A stretch of DNA of 64,000 bases from Sodiomyces alkalinus F11 (Eukaryota; Ascomycota; Sordariomycetes; Glomerellales; Plectosphaerellaceae): positions 2,970,483 to 3,034,482 of the forward strand of contig NW_021167081.1 of assembly GCF_003711515.1 (NCBI RefSeq), given 5' to 3'. The notes below the pieces were generated by a model. The model was not told the origin of the DNA, ran no database searches, and saw only the letters and a list, made by a program, of their open reading frames with translations. Each line of letters opens with the position of its first letter. The stretch's first letter is position 1. Both the position numbers and the translations under genes were made by a program. Below, one piece after another: positions 24,561-37,334 of this stretch.

Positions 24561-25448
24561 TCGCCTAGGGTAGATACTTAGGGATATTAGTTTATACATA
24601 GACTATCTATAGTTCTATAGTAGTTTACTATTGTAACCGTTAGATATAGGGATTATTAGCAGGATACGGATAGGTAGTATATTATCCTGTAATTATAGGG
24701 GAGCCGTATAAAAGGCATTAAATAACCTTCCTAAAGCGTTAAAGAAATAAACTCTTAGATAACCGCGAATAGTGGTAGATATACGTTAAAGAAGACGGAG
24801 ACGCTAAAGGCCGTTATTCCCGGCGATGCCTAAATAACCCTGAATAGTAGTAGAAGTCCTGAATAATAATAGATATCCAAAGAATACTAGGGTAACCTGT
24901 AAAGCGGTTAGGAGGTATAAAATAAACCGTGTTACCCGGAGTACTAAGGAGGAAGGAATAGCAGAAATATTATAGTATACTCGTGACCGAATCTATCTAA
25001 TCCTCTGTTATAGTTACCACGGCGCTTAGCGAGAAAGTATAGTAAAAATAACTAAAAACGCCCGTTGAATCCCTATAATAACCGCGCCGCCACGATATCT
25101 TATAGTCTTCGTATTATATTACGTTTCCCACGATCCACTGTAAGTTCCTTAAGTTTCCGTATTATACTAAACCCTCTCCTAAGTGCTCTATTATAGTACA
25201 CTCCCCTACGCACCGTATTAGTTTCCCGTAATCGCCCGTATTATATAATTAGCACTATTATAAGCTACTATATATAAGCTCCTTATAATACGTAAAGCGG
25301 TGCCTTTTTAGTAAATAAGCAATTTATAACCCCCTCCCCCCGGGCTACCGTATTTCTATCTCCTATTCCTTAGACTATAAGAACCCCCGGAGCTTATACT
25401 ATCTGCTAGTATTTATTTAGCTAACCGCCCGCTAACTAACTCATAAAC
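24561..25448 (+). other. Element H internal region upstream of its ORF
   Basis: I see no convincing coding frame. A TATA-like TACTATATATAAGC lies at 25265-25278 and pyrimidine-rich tracts flank it, so a separate promoter for the following ORF is possible. In element G the corresponding region carries a chromodomain relic; I could not find one here. Confidence 0.35.
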
Positions 25449-27143
25449 GATATATCTTCTACGCTAACTATACTATAATTCGCGGCGCTAAAGCTATCTA
25501 GTAAATTAAAGTCGAATGATAACGTTTATAGAGATAGCTTCGAGAATATATTTCGCGGCCGCTACCGCGGCACCGCCTTAAATATTAACAGGTACTTCCG
25601 CGCTCTTTAGCTCTACGGTAAAAAGGAACTCTTTATTAACGGGCTCCTAGCCGTTAGCCGTAAATTCAATACGTAGCGCTAGCGTAACCCGGCCTAGACC
25701 GCGTAGATACGCTATAAGATAATCTAGCACGGCTACGATAACCCGTAATACCGGGGATGAAACTATACTATCTATATACCTCTAAACTATCCCTATATCT
25801 TTTAGCTTACTACTAAAAAAACGGTATAAGCGCTAGTCCGTTAATACCTATAGCTATACTAGGTTGTAACGGCGAACTCCGAGGTCATAGAATAGGCACG
25901 GCTAGAGTAATCATTTAATAAGTATATTATTCTATCTATATCTAGCCGTAACTGGACTAGGTAATTTACCCGATCCGCCTTATGAACGCTAGTCCCCTAA
26001 TACCGCTTAGCCTGTATTACCACTAACGGCTCTCCTATACCGCTTAATACTTATATAGAGGTAACCTTCGCTAATACTAATAACTAAGGAACCACTAGTA
26101 GTGCTATTACGTTTAGCACCCTATAAGTCGGCCCGTAGACCGGTACCTAGATAGTAGAGATTACCTACCTTATTATAGCGGAATCGCCGGAATCGCTCCA
26201 GCACCTTAATACTATACTCAAAACGGCGCTTATAAAAGAGCTAGAGGAATATATTATATAATACCGCGATCTTTTCGGTAGTATTGCGACGCTGTATAGC
26301 GGCGATATCGATATATAGGAGTTTATTTATATTACCGCCACGGCCGTCACGGATACCGCTCAATAGGCTAGTAATATCTATCTATTCCTTATACAGAAGC
26401 GCTATAATAACAGGGCTAACCCCTTAACTATATACGAACTTATAGATACCGTGAATAACGCTAGCGTTAGGGCTAGCTCCGCCCACGCTAAGCGCTAGGC
26501 AGAAAACGATAGCGGAGTATTAGTGCTAAAAATAACGGTAATATCCTGCGGCGAAATAAAGGTATAATAGGACCTAGCCCGTAATACCGCCCTTAAAGTC
26601 CTTAATAGTAACGCGGGTATTTAGTACTATGATCCTGCGCTATGAGACGGATAGAGTATCTCGCTCCTAGAATAGCAGGGCTACGCTATCAGAATACCGG
26701 CGGCAACGACTAGGTTCGCTAAGGACTAGATTAAAAACTATATCTTTAAGAACCCTATAGAAAGCGTAGCGGATTAGTAACTACTAGTTAAGCTATAACG
26801 CCTCTGCGTGTTTATCTAGTTAGCTTTAATAAAAGCTAGAGGTAATAACCTTACCCTTACACGCTGTAAAAGGCTAGCCAACCGTCTAATAGATAAATAG
26901 GAATTATTGGAGCATATTATAAAGTATTACGCTATCTTTTACCGCTACTATAAATAAAGTAAGGAACGCGGATTACTATTATTCCATAATATTACTATCT
27001 CCGACCTTACTAAGAAGCGCCACGCGTTATCGCAAAAGGATACCGCTAGTATCTTCGGCGTTAACACTGGAGGGCTGAGTTTACTCTATATAACGCTAAT
27101 AAACCTTAATAACGACTTCGATATAGTAGATATAATAAACTAA
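25449..27143 (+). pseudogene. Unknown protein ORF of element H (shared with G and Gypsy K)
   Basis: About 565 codons in one frame, closed only by RIP-type stops; I do not recognise it. Near the N-terminus: LKLSSKLKSNDNVYRD, then a basic FRGRYRGT stretch and KKELFI. An HGYDNP block at about residues 90-100 lines up by eye with LGYNNP in element G and QGYNYP in Gypsy K. Later parts include YRDLFGSIATLYSGDIDI and a C-terminal helical region ending near NNDFDIVDIIN. There is no protease DSG, RT or DDE signature and no zinc knuckle. The reading may continue past 27143 (TAA could be a former CAA) to about 27230. The start codon is unresolved. Confidence 0.65.
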
Positions 27144-27295
27144 GAGCGAAACGCGGAGAGATAGCTAAAGACTTAGTTAGTATTAGAATACATAGTCGGA
27201 TTTACTTTTTTTTATAGTCCTCTTCTATTCTATTATACTTAGCGTTATTCTATAGTATTAATAGCGGTCGCTACTTAAGCACTATACCTTATTAG

Positions 27296-27498
27296 TGTCG
27301 AACAGACCACAGTCTTTTCGGTTATGTAACGGGCCGGATTGCCAAGAGTATAATCCGGGTGGACGCTTGCAGAATCTGCACTATATAAAATACGGTGGCA
27401 GCGTTTCCCTGACGGTCTAACACAGTTATAATTATATATAATTGCCTTAATTAATTTTAACCCATTTTATAACGATTTTAACTACGCTTTATCTGATA
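27296..27498 (+). repeat. Copia C 5' LTR
   Basis: 203 bases, from TGTCGAACAG to CTTTATCTGATA. A perfect-looking palindrome around CCGGATTG...TAATCCGG lies at 27341-27358. It retains many CpA and TpG, unlike the coding part. Confidence 0.92.
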
Positions 27499-27529
27499 AT
27501 TAAGAGTCTTACTTACTAAGTGAATTACC

Positions 27530-28440
27530 TACCTCTACTATTACTACCGATTTAAGAAGCTATCTAGCTACGCCGATATAGCGAGTCTATTCTATAACCT
27601 CTATATAACACTTTACGACTATTTATAATCCTGTTACGTAACCGTAAAGATATCGTATCTTAGCACTATTACGTATACAACCTATAAGGATTAGAAGCTC
27701 TGGCGACGCCTATACGAATCGGTTACCACCTATAATAACGTATGGAGGTTTCTCCGCCTAGTTAATCCGACTTAAACCCCCGAGGAGCCTATAATGCCGA
27801 ATTATGACTCTTTCCCCTCTATAACGCCTAGGCGTACCCCTACGTAATATCTTAACCTTACGGACGCCGGCCAGAAGGCGTACAACGTTGAAATCGCGCG
27901 CTGGAAGATTATATAAGCGTAATACGACAGCTACCTAAAGGGGATTAACGCTATACTGACCTAGCAGATTAATACTATCGACTAAAGCCGTAGATAATTA
28001 CTACGAGGAGGTATACCCCGCGAGGTGTATAAAGCCGTTAAACACGATACGGATTAGTACTTAGCCACCCGCTAAACCAATACCCACGAAGAGTATATCG
28101 AGTATGCTCGTTATCCTGCGAATAGCCTTAAGAAGCTCGGGGAGTGGTTAGATAAGTGGCAGCTACTACTATAAAGCTATAAAGATACCGGTTCGAAGCC
28201 CGCCACGTATCTATAGATTATAGATTTCTTTAGAGGTATACGCCCCTATACCGGCCGCGATTAGACGGAGGCCGAGGGACGCCTTATAAATAATTAGGTA
28301 GTTATACCCGAAGGCCTTTACACCCTCGGTTAGAAATATATTAATACCAGACTTAAAGAAGCCACCGCGCTATAGTATTCTCTATACTATATACCGGAAG
28401 CGAAGAGGGCGAGGATACCTTAAATACCACGGCTAAGCCT
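27530..28440 (+). pseudogene. Copia C gag relic
   Basis: One plus frame from about 27530 with RIP stops gives a Copia Gag core: a Tyr-rich N-terminal part, a tryptophan-bearing block around SVTTYNNVWRF (about 27720), then THEEYIEYARYPANSLKKLG and WLDKWQLLL (about 28085-28170). Copia F and J gag lie at 35200-36440 and 46268-47064 on the other strand and line up with it. Confidence 0.8.
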
Positions 28441-31400
28441 AAGAAGGGTAGCCGTGGGAAGAATGAAGCTAAGACTCCTGCAGCCACACCTTCTACCATT
28501 TTAGCTAACTGTTCCTCTTCTAAACGCCGGTAATCTGCTCTACAAAGAGGGCAGATCTACCGCGTATACGCTATACCTAGCCACGATATTAACGCCTACT
28601 TCTATCTATTCCCGGATACGGTATATAATAACTTGACGCCCTTCGAGAGCACCAAAATAACCGTCTAACGGATCCTTAAATATAACCCCGGTCTACGCGA
28701 GGAAGTAGAAGACCTGCGCGCCGTAAAGAAGGTGAAGAAGGATATAAGCCGGGACTCTGTATAGCTTAAGGAGGCGTGACTCGACTATAGCCGCGTTCGT
28801 AGTATCCGTAGCGGCGTCTCCTACGCCGCTAGCTTTATAGCAGGAACCGCTGCTGTAATTACCCTCTTCGAGCCTCTGCTATCCTTAATTCCGGTGCCAC
28901 TATTTATATTTTTAACGATTTTTCCCGATTTTCTGATTTTACACCCGCCACGCAGGGAGACTACGTGGTAGCCGGCAGTTTATCCCTGCCTATTAAAGGT
29001 TACGGTAACGTGACCGTGAGATTAAACGGACTAATAGGAGGCCTCGATTTTAGACTATTAAATATCGTATACTACAGAGATTTTACCTATAATTTAATCT
29101 TAAATAAATAGTTACGACTACGAGGATACTAGTAGGATCAGAAGCCACTAAATAACTATATTCGGCGTTCCGATAGATCTATACTATACTAGCTAAGTCA
29201 CCGCTTCGATTAAACCGTTATTAAATACCTGCCCTTTAACCGACCTACGGCTGCTTTTCTAGGCTTTTCTTCTTGTTCTGCCACCCGAAAAGCCGTCCAT
29301 AAATCGACGATACGGTATCCAAGCACTATAGAGGGTATCCTATAGTATCTACGGCTAGGGCACGTAGGCCCTAAACCACTTCGGCACCTAGAAGAGTAGA
29401 CGTAGGGGGTTAAAATCAAGGGACTAATAACTATCGACTACAAGGCCTATAAGCTTATAAAGATAAAGCAGTATGTTAGCAGGCACCCTCGTAACGCACC
29501 TGCTTCAATAAGGGAGCGGTAGGCGATGAGTTTCACGGATTTTAACCGAACGTCCGAAGGAGACTCGCGGTTTATATTTTCCACCGACCGTTATAGTGGT
29601 TGTACGGCCACCTACCTTATAAAGAGTAAGCTAGCAGTGGATATCCTCGTAATAATTAAGGAATTCCTCGCCTAGGTAGACCGCTAGTTAGGCTATAAGG
29701 TGCGCGTTTTCGAACCTAATAATAAGCTAACTTAATCCCACGATATTACCTAATTCCTGCGTAAAGAGGGTATCCTTTTAGAGGCCTCCGCTACCGATAC
29801 TTAAGCCTAGAATAAGAGTGCAGAACGCGCTGCTGCCGTGGTTATATCGAAGGGTCGTACGATAAATATCCATGCTAAACTACCGCCGTTTATAGAGCCT
29901 AAGGCTATTCCCACGGCCGTATACGTCTATAACCGGACGCTATAAAGGTAGTAAAAGGATTAGAAAACGCCCTATAAGGTCCTCTTTAAAAGAAAGCCGA
30001 TTTTATCACACCTTCAAGCCTACGGCTATAAGGCGTACGCGATAACTAAGGACGCCTAAAAGGGTGCTAATACACTATAAATTCGTATCGCTCCTCGCGC
30101 CTATATCGGCTACCTTATCGGCTACGATTCTACTAATATCTTTCGTATCTAGGTGCCTACTCTACGACGTTATAACCGCGTTATCCGCACGCGCGATATA
30201 GTTTTTAACGAACGCGCCTTTTTTAACGGCGATATTAACGCCTTTAAGGACGACCTCCGATAATTAACCGAGGAATAACTAGAAGACCTAATTAGTTAGA
30301 TTGAGTAGAAGAGGACTAGACATTCACGGCCGTTTACGGACGTATAAGCTAAGGATACCCCCCTTTATATAACTGCTTATTTTAAATTATTAGGTCCGGG
30401 GATTAACGCCCCCGGATCCCCTTCCTCGACGGCTTTACCGTTAAGGTTATAGTCCGTAATACCCGGCCGTAAGGGGGTGGAAAAGGCTAGATAAAACTTA
30501 AGTCACGAATAGTATGATTTAGCGGGTATAGCGCCTGATTACCGTTTATAACCACCTATTCCGCTATTTCCCTCTCCACTAATAACCCCGCTATCGGTTA
30601 TAGCGCTAATAGTAGCCGTTATATTAGGAAATCGTGATGCTCCTGCGGTTACGGCCGTAGGGTTCTAGGATAACGGAACACGGTGCTACGATACCCCTAT
30701 AGCTACGGCTATAGGGCTCCTCTTAAATAAATGAGCGTAACTAATTCGGTATGGAGATAGCTAGAAAAGATACTATTAGGTAGCTGCGTTTAACGCTGGC
30801 CGCTACGCCCCTAATATACGTACCTTAGATAGGACTCCGCTATCTAGATTACGGTTAAAAAGGACTACTCCTATAACGCTATAGCGGCGTTTATCGCCAC
30901 TACTTGAACCTAAGGCCCTGATAGCTATCTCGGAAAATATAACCCCGGCTATAGCCTCGGGAAGTATTACTCTAGCGGTTACTCCGGCGGTTACTCCGGC
31001 AGCCTCTGCCGTAAAGATCTATCGTAAAGACCTCCCCCCTCCTCCGAAGAACCCTCGCGATATATCCTTACACCCTTACGGCTACCTATTCCGATAGGCA
31101 TAAGAAGACCACCTATGGAGCTATAAGGAGATAGGGTCGTGGATACGGGTACCGGCGTCTACCGCAGATAGGAATCAGGTTCTTAACTTAATATAGGTAA
31201 TAATATACAAATTCGATAAGTATAGGTTTCTATATAAATATAAGGTAAGGCTTATGGTGCGAGGAGATTAGCAGTATTAATCCTCCCTTGAGGAGATATA
31301 CGTCGTAACGCTAGCGGGACGGTTATTCCGCGCGTTAATAGAGATAGCCGCCCGTTTTAACCTTACACTATTATAATTTAATATTATGAACGCGTGTATA

Positions 31401-32748
31401 CACGCGCCCCTCCCCCACGATATTTTTATATACCCGCCGCTAGGCTTTCTAGCCCCTAGGAGTCGTTTATACCTGAAAAGGGCACTGTATAGACTTAAGG
31501 AGTCCCCGCTGCTTTAGTAAAAGCACTTTTCGGCTATCCTTTTAGCGGACGGTTTCTAGATCATACCGTAGGAACCGTGTTAATTTCTGCGCCGCGGTTT
31601 AATCCTGTTCTTCTACGTTAATAATATCGTTATTACTTATAAGGAATAATATAAAGCGTAGATAGAGTAGGCCGTTAATAACCTATAACGCTCCTATAAG
31701 CCATAAGGTAGCGATCCTCTATAGTGGTTCCTTAGTATTAAGGTTATTCGCGACCGCGTCGTCCGTAAAATCTGGCTATTATAACGCGACTACGTTACTA
31801 AGTTAGAACGCCTATTAAAGCCGAATAGCAAGCATAGTAATAACTATCGCCTAACGCACCTAATTAAGGTTATAGAGCTGTTACCCTATTCAGGAACCTT
31901 GACTAATATTAAAAGCTATTAACGGAAGATAGGATCTATACTATACGTAGTAGTGATATCGCGGCTTAATATCGCGTTTATAGTATCCAGGCTATACCGG
32001 TGTAACGTTAATCCAGGGCCTATTCACTATAAGGCCGCCGATTATCTGATCCTTTATCTAATTAATAGCTAATCGTTTACGTTAGAACTAGGGGGTAGCG
32101 ATACTATCGAAATCTACACTAACGCCTCGTTTACCGATAATACCCTCGATCGCAAGAGCAGTCAAGCGTTCGTGATACGCTTATTTAGCAGTATAATAGC
32201 GTGGCGCGCTAATAAGCAGGATACGGTCACGACGTTAATAACGGAGGCAGAGCTATTAGCGTTAGTATAAGGTGTACAAGAGGGTATCTTTATATAACGC
32301 TTAGTGCTTAGTATAGGAGTGGAATTTAACGATCCGGAATTAAGGATCTTATACGATAATAACTAAACGATTCGATTAGTTAATTAAGAGATTAGTATAT
32401 TAATAACGCGCCTCCGCCACGTCGATATCCACGGCTACTGGTTACGTTAAGTAAAGGAACGAGGGTAAATACTCCTAACGTATATTGCGAGCGCGGAAAT
32501 AATAGTAGACGGATTAACAAAGGCGTTATACGGCGAGAAATTTAAGATATTTAGGTCCTAGGTGGGCGTGATAGATATACGGGAACGGTTATAGCAGAAA
32601 CAGCTAGAGGAAGTCCGGATAGAATATTTAGAGGACCTACAGGATAAATTTAAGGGCGGATACAGCAAATAGATTATATAGCTGGATTATCTGCCAATTA
32701 CGAATAGCTTTAATCGCCTAACTAACGTTTTAGGGCGATTAGGGGGTG
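28441..32748 (+). pseudogene. Copia C pol relic
   Basis: The protease region reads SGATIYIFNDFSRF (about 28890). The GAG-pre-integrase and integrase span about 29050-30300, with STDRYSGCTATYLIKSK near 29580 and the Copia-specific GYLIGYDSTNIFRI near 30110. A variable spacer runs 30350-31080. RT spans 31080-31900, its active site now FYVNNIVIT (from YVDD). RNase H is at about 32090-32500, reading EIYTNASFTDN and AWRANKQDT. The tail to 32748 runs up to the LTR. Frames are continuous apart from RIP stops, so this is full length for a fungal Copia Pol. Confidence 0.92.
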
Positions 32749-32951
32749 TGTCGAATAGACTATAGTCTTATTGGTTACGTAACGGGCCGGATTACTAAGA
32801 GTATAATCCGGGTAAACGCTTACAGAATCTGCACTATATAAAATACGGTGGCAGCGTTTCCCTGACGGTCTAACAAAGTTATAATTATACATAATTGCCT
32901 CAATCAATTTTGACCTATTTTGTGACGATTTTGAGTACGCTTCATCTGATA
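32749..32951 (+). repeat. Copia C 3' LTR
   Basis: 203 bases, a direct repeat of 27296-27498, from TGTCGAATAG to TTCATCTGATA, followed by ATTAG. Confidence 0.92.
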
Positions 32952-33092
32952 ATTAGCGCTAGGTAATCTTCTTTTATTCCCACTCTTTTACGCTGCCCTA
33001 ATAGGATACCCACTATAAGTCTATATTCTAAGCGGAATATACTATACTAGTATAAAGCCCGCGGGATATAGGGCTCTTTTACCCCGGGTATA

Positions 33093-33473
33093 TAATACGC
33101 CCTATAACGTACTATAAGAACCGCCCTTTACGGGGATATACTATAAGAACTATATTCTACGGAGGTATACCGCGTATACTAGGTATTACGGGAGTATACC
33201 GTGAGAACCGTATTCCACGGGGGTATACCGTAGAACCGATATACCACGGAAGTACCTAGTAAGAACCAGGTAGTACCGGGCTATACTTAGGAAGCCGGAG
33301 TATCCCCGGGGTTTGCCCGTGGATATATTAGTTCGGGGCTTCGCCCCTTAGTTAGACTAAGATATCTATATTCTACCCTTATATACTAGAGTTAAGGTCG
33401 CCCTTTTAAATCCTAGAAGCCCTAGGTCCGATAGTACTGTTTAGCCAGGGATTTGCCTGGACAGGACTTATTA
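33093..33473 (+). repeat. Element H 3' LTR
   Basis: 381 bases, a direct repeat of 22429-22809, from TAATACGCCC to GGACTTATTA, followed by CTTAA. The preceding 140 bases (32957-33092) are the 3' untranslated end of element H and contain the CCCGCGGGATATAGGG box at 33058-33073. Confidence 0.92.
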
Positions 33474-33478
33474 CTTAA

Positions 33479-36470
33479 GATAGCCTCCTTTACCCCTTTA
33501 CGACCGGGTATTATAGACTATAACCTTAACGGTAACGCCGTCAAGAAAAGGGATCTAGGGGAACTAGCCCCGGTAAGGGTAAGGGCATATTAATCTTAAA
33601 ATAAGTAGTTATATAAGGGGGGGTCCTTAGCTTATACGTCCGTAAACGGCCGTGAATCTCTATACCTCTCCTGCTTAATCTCACTAATTAGGTCTTTTAG
33701 TTATTCCTCGGTTAATTAACGGAGGTTATTCTTAAAGGTAGCGATATCGTTATCGAAAAGGGCGTGTTTATTAAAATCTATATCGCGCGTGCGAATAACG
33801 GGGTTATGCCGGCGTAGGGTAGATACCTGGATACGGAAGATATTAGTGGAATTATAGCCGATAAGGTAGCCGATATAGGTATAAGAAGCGATGCGATTTA
33901 ATGGATTGTTAGCGCCTTTTTAGGCGTCCTTTAGTATCGCGTACGGCTTGTAACTATAGCCTCGAAGATATAATAAAATCGGCTTCTTGTTAAAGAGAAC
34001 CTTTTATAGCGTTTTCTAATCTTTTTATTATTTTCGCGGCGTGCGGTTATAGACGTACGTAGGTATAGGAATAGTCTTAGGCTATATAAACGGCGGTAGC
34101 TTTACGTAGATATATATTATATAACCTTTCCAAATTACCATAGTAGTAGCGTGATCGGTACCTGTTCTACGCTTGAGTATCGGTAGTAGATACCTTTAAA
34201 AGGATACCCTCTTAGCATAGGAATTAGGTGATATCGTGGGATGAAGTGAGCGTATTATTAGCTTCGAAAACGCGTACTTTATAGCCTAATTAATAGTCTA
34301 CCTAGGCGAGGAATTCCTTGATTATTACGAGGATATCCGCTGCTAGTTTGCTCTTTATAATATAGATGGCGGTAAAGCTAGTATAATAGTCGGTAAAAAA
34401 TATAAACCCCGAATCCCCCTCGAATAGTCGTTTAAAATCCGTGAAATTAATCGCCTACTATTCCCCTACGTGGGTTAGTGCCGTACGAGGGTGCCTATTA
34501 ATATACCGTTTTATCTTTACGAGCTTATGGGCCTTATACTTAATAGTTATTAGTCCCTTAATCTTAACCCCCTGCGTCTGTTCTTCTAGGTGCCTAAGCG
34601 GCTTAGGGCTAGCGTACCTTAGCCGTAGATAGTATAAGGTGCCCTTAGTAGTGCTTGGATAGCGTATCGTCGATTTTCGGACATCTTTACGGGTTGAAGA
34701 TCCTAGAAAAGCAGCCGTAGATTAGTTAGAGGGCATGTATTTAATAACGGTTTCATCGAAATGGTAACTTAGTTAGTATAAGATAGATCCGTCGGTATAT
34801 CGAATATAGTTATTTAGTAGCTTCTGATCCTACTAGTATCCTCGTAGCCGTAACCGTTAGTTTAAGATTAAATTACAGGTAAAATCTTCGCAGTATACGA
34901 TGTTTAGTAGTCTAAATTCGAGGCCTCCTATTAGTCCGTTTAATCTTATAGTCACGTTACCGTAACCTTTATTAGGCAGGGATAAACTGCCGGCTACCAC
35001 GTAGTCCCCCTGTATTACGGGTATAAAATCAGAAAAAAGGGAAAAATCGTTAAAGATATAAATAGTAGCGCCGGAATTAAGGATAGTAGAGGCTAGAAAA
35101 GGGTAAGTAGTAGTAGCGGCTCCTACTATAAAGCTTACGGCGTGGGAGACACTACTAGGGGTAAGTCACGCCTCTTTGAGCTATACAGAATCCCGGCCTA
35201 TATCCTTCTTCACCTTCTTTATAGCGCGTAGTTCTTCTACTTCCGCGCGTATCGTAGGGTCGTATTTCAGGATCCGGTTAACGGTTATTTTAGTGCTTTC
35301 GTAGGGCGTTTAGCCGTCGAACGCTATCTCCGGAAAGATATAGTAATAGGCGTTAATATCGTGATACGGCGTAGTATATACTCGATAGGATTCCCCTTTT
35401 CTAAGGGAAGATTAACGTCTTTTAGAAGAAGAACGGTTAGTTAAAGTAGTAGAAGATGTGGCTATAGATACCGCGGTAATAGGATTCTTAGCTTTATTGT
35501 TCCTACGGCAGCCCTTCTTACAGGGCTTAGCCGTAGTCTCTAAGGTATCTTTACCCTCCTCGCTTCCGGTGTGTAGTGCAGGGAATACTATAGCGCGGAG
35601 GCTACCGCGTTTTCCTTCGTCCTTAAGTCTAGTATTGATATACTTCTGACCGAGAGTGTAAAGATCTTCGGGTATAACTACTTAGTTATCTATAAGGCGT
35701 CCCTCGGCCTTAGTCTAATCGCGGCCAGTATAGGGGCTTATACCTCTAGAGAAGTCTATAGCCTATATATACGTGGCGGGCTTCGAACCGGTATTTTTAG
35801 AGCTTTATAGTAGTAGCTACCACTTATCTAACCACTCCCCGAGCTTCTTAAGGCTATTCGCAGGGTACCGAGTATATTCGATATACTCTTTATAGGTATC
35901 GGTTTAGCGGGTGGCCAGGTACTAATCTGTATCGCGTTTAACGGCGTCGTATACCTTACAAGGCGTGCCTTCTCATAGTAGTTATCTACGGCTTTAGTCG
36001 ATAGTATTAACCTGCCAGGTTAGTATAGCGTTAATTCCCTTTAGGTAGCTATTATATTACGCTTATAGGATCTTCCAGCGCGCGATTTCGACGTCGTACG
36101 CCTTCTGGCCGGCCTCCGTAAGGTTAAGATATTACGTAGGGGTACGCCTAGGCGTTATAGAGGGGAAGGAGTCGTAATTCGGCATCACAGGCTCTTCGGG
36201 GGACTAAGTCGGATCGACTAGGCGGAGAAACCTCCACACGTTATTATAGGTGGCAACCGATTCATATAGGCGTCGCTAGAGCTCCTAATCCTTATAGGTT
36301 TTATACGTAATAGGGCTAAGATACGATATCTTAATGGTTATTTATAGATTAATACGCTATATCGGCGCGGCTAGATAGCTTCTTAAATCGATAGTAGTAA
36401 AGGTAAAATAGTAGGTAAAAATAGGTAGGTAAAATAGGTATATCTTCACTTAGCAAGTAAGACTCTTAAT
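33479..36470 (-). pseudogene. Copia F gag, protease and integrase relic
   Basis: The reverse complement follows Copia C from its gag start to the spacer after integrase (27500-30480). Gag is at about 35200-36440, protease at about 34990-35110, integrase at about 33640-34900. The left edge joins element H at the CTTAA duplication; the rest of pol is at 20672-22423 and 11442-11926. Short open frames here (34441-34632, 35458-35649 plus; 32722-32907 minus) are shadows or LTR readings. Confidence 0.88.
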
Positions 36471-36673
36471 TATCAGATAAAGCGTAGTCAAAATAGATAT
36501 AAAATAGGTCAAAATTGATTAGGGCAATTATGTATCATTATAAATGTGTCAGACCGTCAGGGAAACGCTACCACCGTATTTTATATAGTGCAGATTCTGT
36601 AAGCGTCCACCCGGATTATACCCTTGGCAATCCGGCCCATTACGTAACCGAAAAGACCATGGTCTGTTCGACA
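36471..36673 (-). repeat. Copia F 5' LTR
   Basis: 203 bases, inverted copy of the Copia C LTR: it starts TATCAGATAAAGCG and ends CTGTTCGACA on the plus strand. RIP damage is light. Element I begins directly to its right, so no target duplication is visible. Confidence 0.9.
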
Positions 36674-36915
36674 CTCTTCTGACTCTTCTGACTGGGGGGA
36701 AATCTTCGCGTGTGTGTATTGTGTCAAGTTACAACGTGTGCGAGACCGTTTGTCCTATTTTTGTAAGGGGCAGTACTCTTCGGGAAGTACTACTCTATTT
36801 GGATCCTATCCGGTATTTTACCGTGGGTCCACCCTTGTTATTTCCTGATCCCCGAGGTCTGTGCCTACCCCTGAGGCTCGTGCCCACCACCGAGGCTCGT
36901 GCTAATACGATATAG
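36674..36915 (+). repeat. Element I left terminal repeat
   Basis: About 240 bases, direct repeat of 38303-38522. Contains CCGGTATTTTACCGTGGG and a CCCGAGGC-type motif three times near 36850-36900. RIP changes are few here, more in the right copy. The stretch 36916-37335 that follows holds no gene I can see, only short repeats of GTAGCCGTTRGT and GGTATCTCYGTAGTAATA near 37205-37315. Confidence 0.65.
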
Positions 36916-37334
36916 CCCCCTAGTTAGAGCGGGTCTACTTTTCCAGGCTAACTGGCTAATTAGAGGCCTCGGTTTAAACCGAATAGCTCTTAATCCTTTC
37001 TATCGTAAAAACAGTCTATCTTAGAAACAGTCCTCGAAAAGGCTCTTAAACCGATCCTTTTAATTGTTTATTTCGTTCTATTTAATCTTAATCCCCGGCT
37101 TCTAATTAGTCTAATCAGGTCAATCGCCGCCCGTTGAAGCCTATCACAGGGACGCGCTAGAGAAGCTCCTATAATAATAATAACGCGTTTAAATCCACCC
37201 CCTATAAGCGTAGCCGTTGGTTGTATCTCCCGCGGACGTAGCCGTTAGTGGGTATCTTTGAGTGGTATCTCCGTAGTAATAGCGGTGCCCAGGGTATCTC
37301 TGTAGTAATAGTAGTGCCAGGGTTCGTTCCACTA

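Larger units (their letters stand above)
27296..32951 (+). mobile_element. Copia C, full-length Ty1/Copia element nested in element H
   Basis: A 5656-base element with two 203-base LTRs and the perfect duplication ATTAG (27291-27295, 32952-32956). All Copia domains are present in order: gag, protease, integrase, RT, RNase H. It is the best preserved element of the window, but Gln/Trp stops are still throughout. Same family as Copia F and Copia J, which lie in the opposite orientation. Being inside H, which is inside F, it is the youngest of these three. Confidence 0.95.
22429..33473 (+). mobile_element. Element H, LTR element without gag-pol, carrying one unknown ORF; split by Copia C
   Basis: Two 381-base LTRs (22429-22809, 33093-33473) and the perfect duplication CTTAA (22424-22428, 33474-33478) in Copia F. 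Without the Copia C insertion it is about 5.4 kb. Its inside holds a 2.6-kb non-coding leader with hairpin repeats and poly-C boxes, then one long ORF (about 25449-27143), and no protease, RT or integrase that I can see. LTR, leader and ORF are shared with element G (53159-58280). LTR and ORF are also shared with Gypsy K (47086-50447), which does carry pol. I infer that H is a deletion derivative of a K-like Gypsy. Confidence 0.85.
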
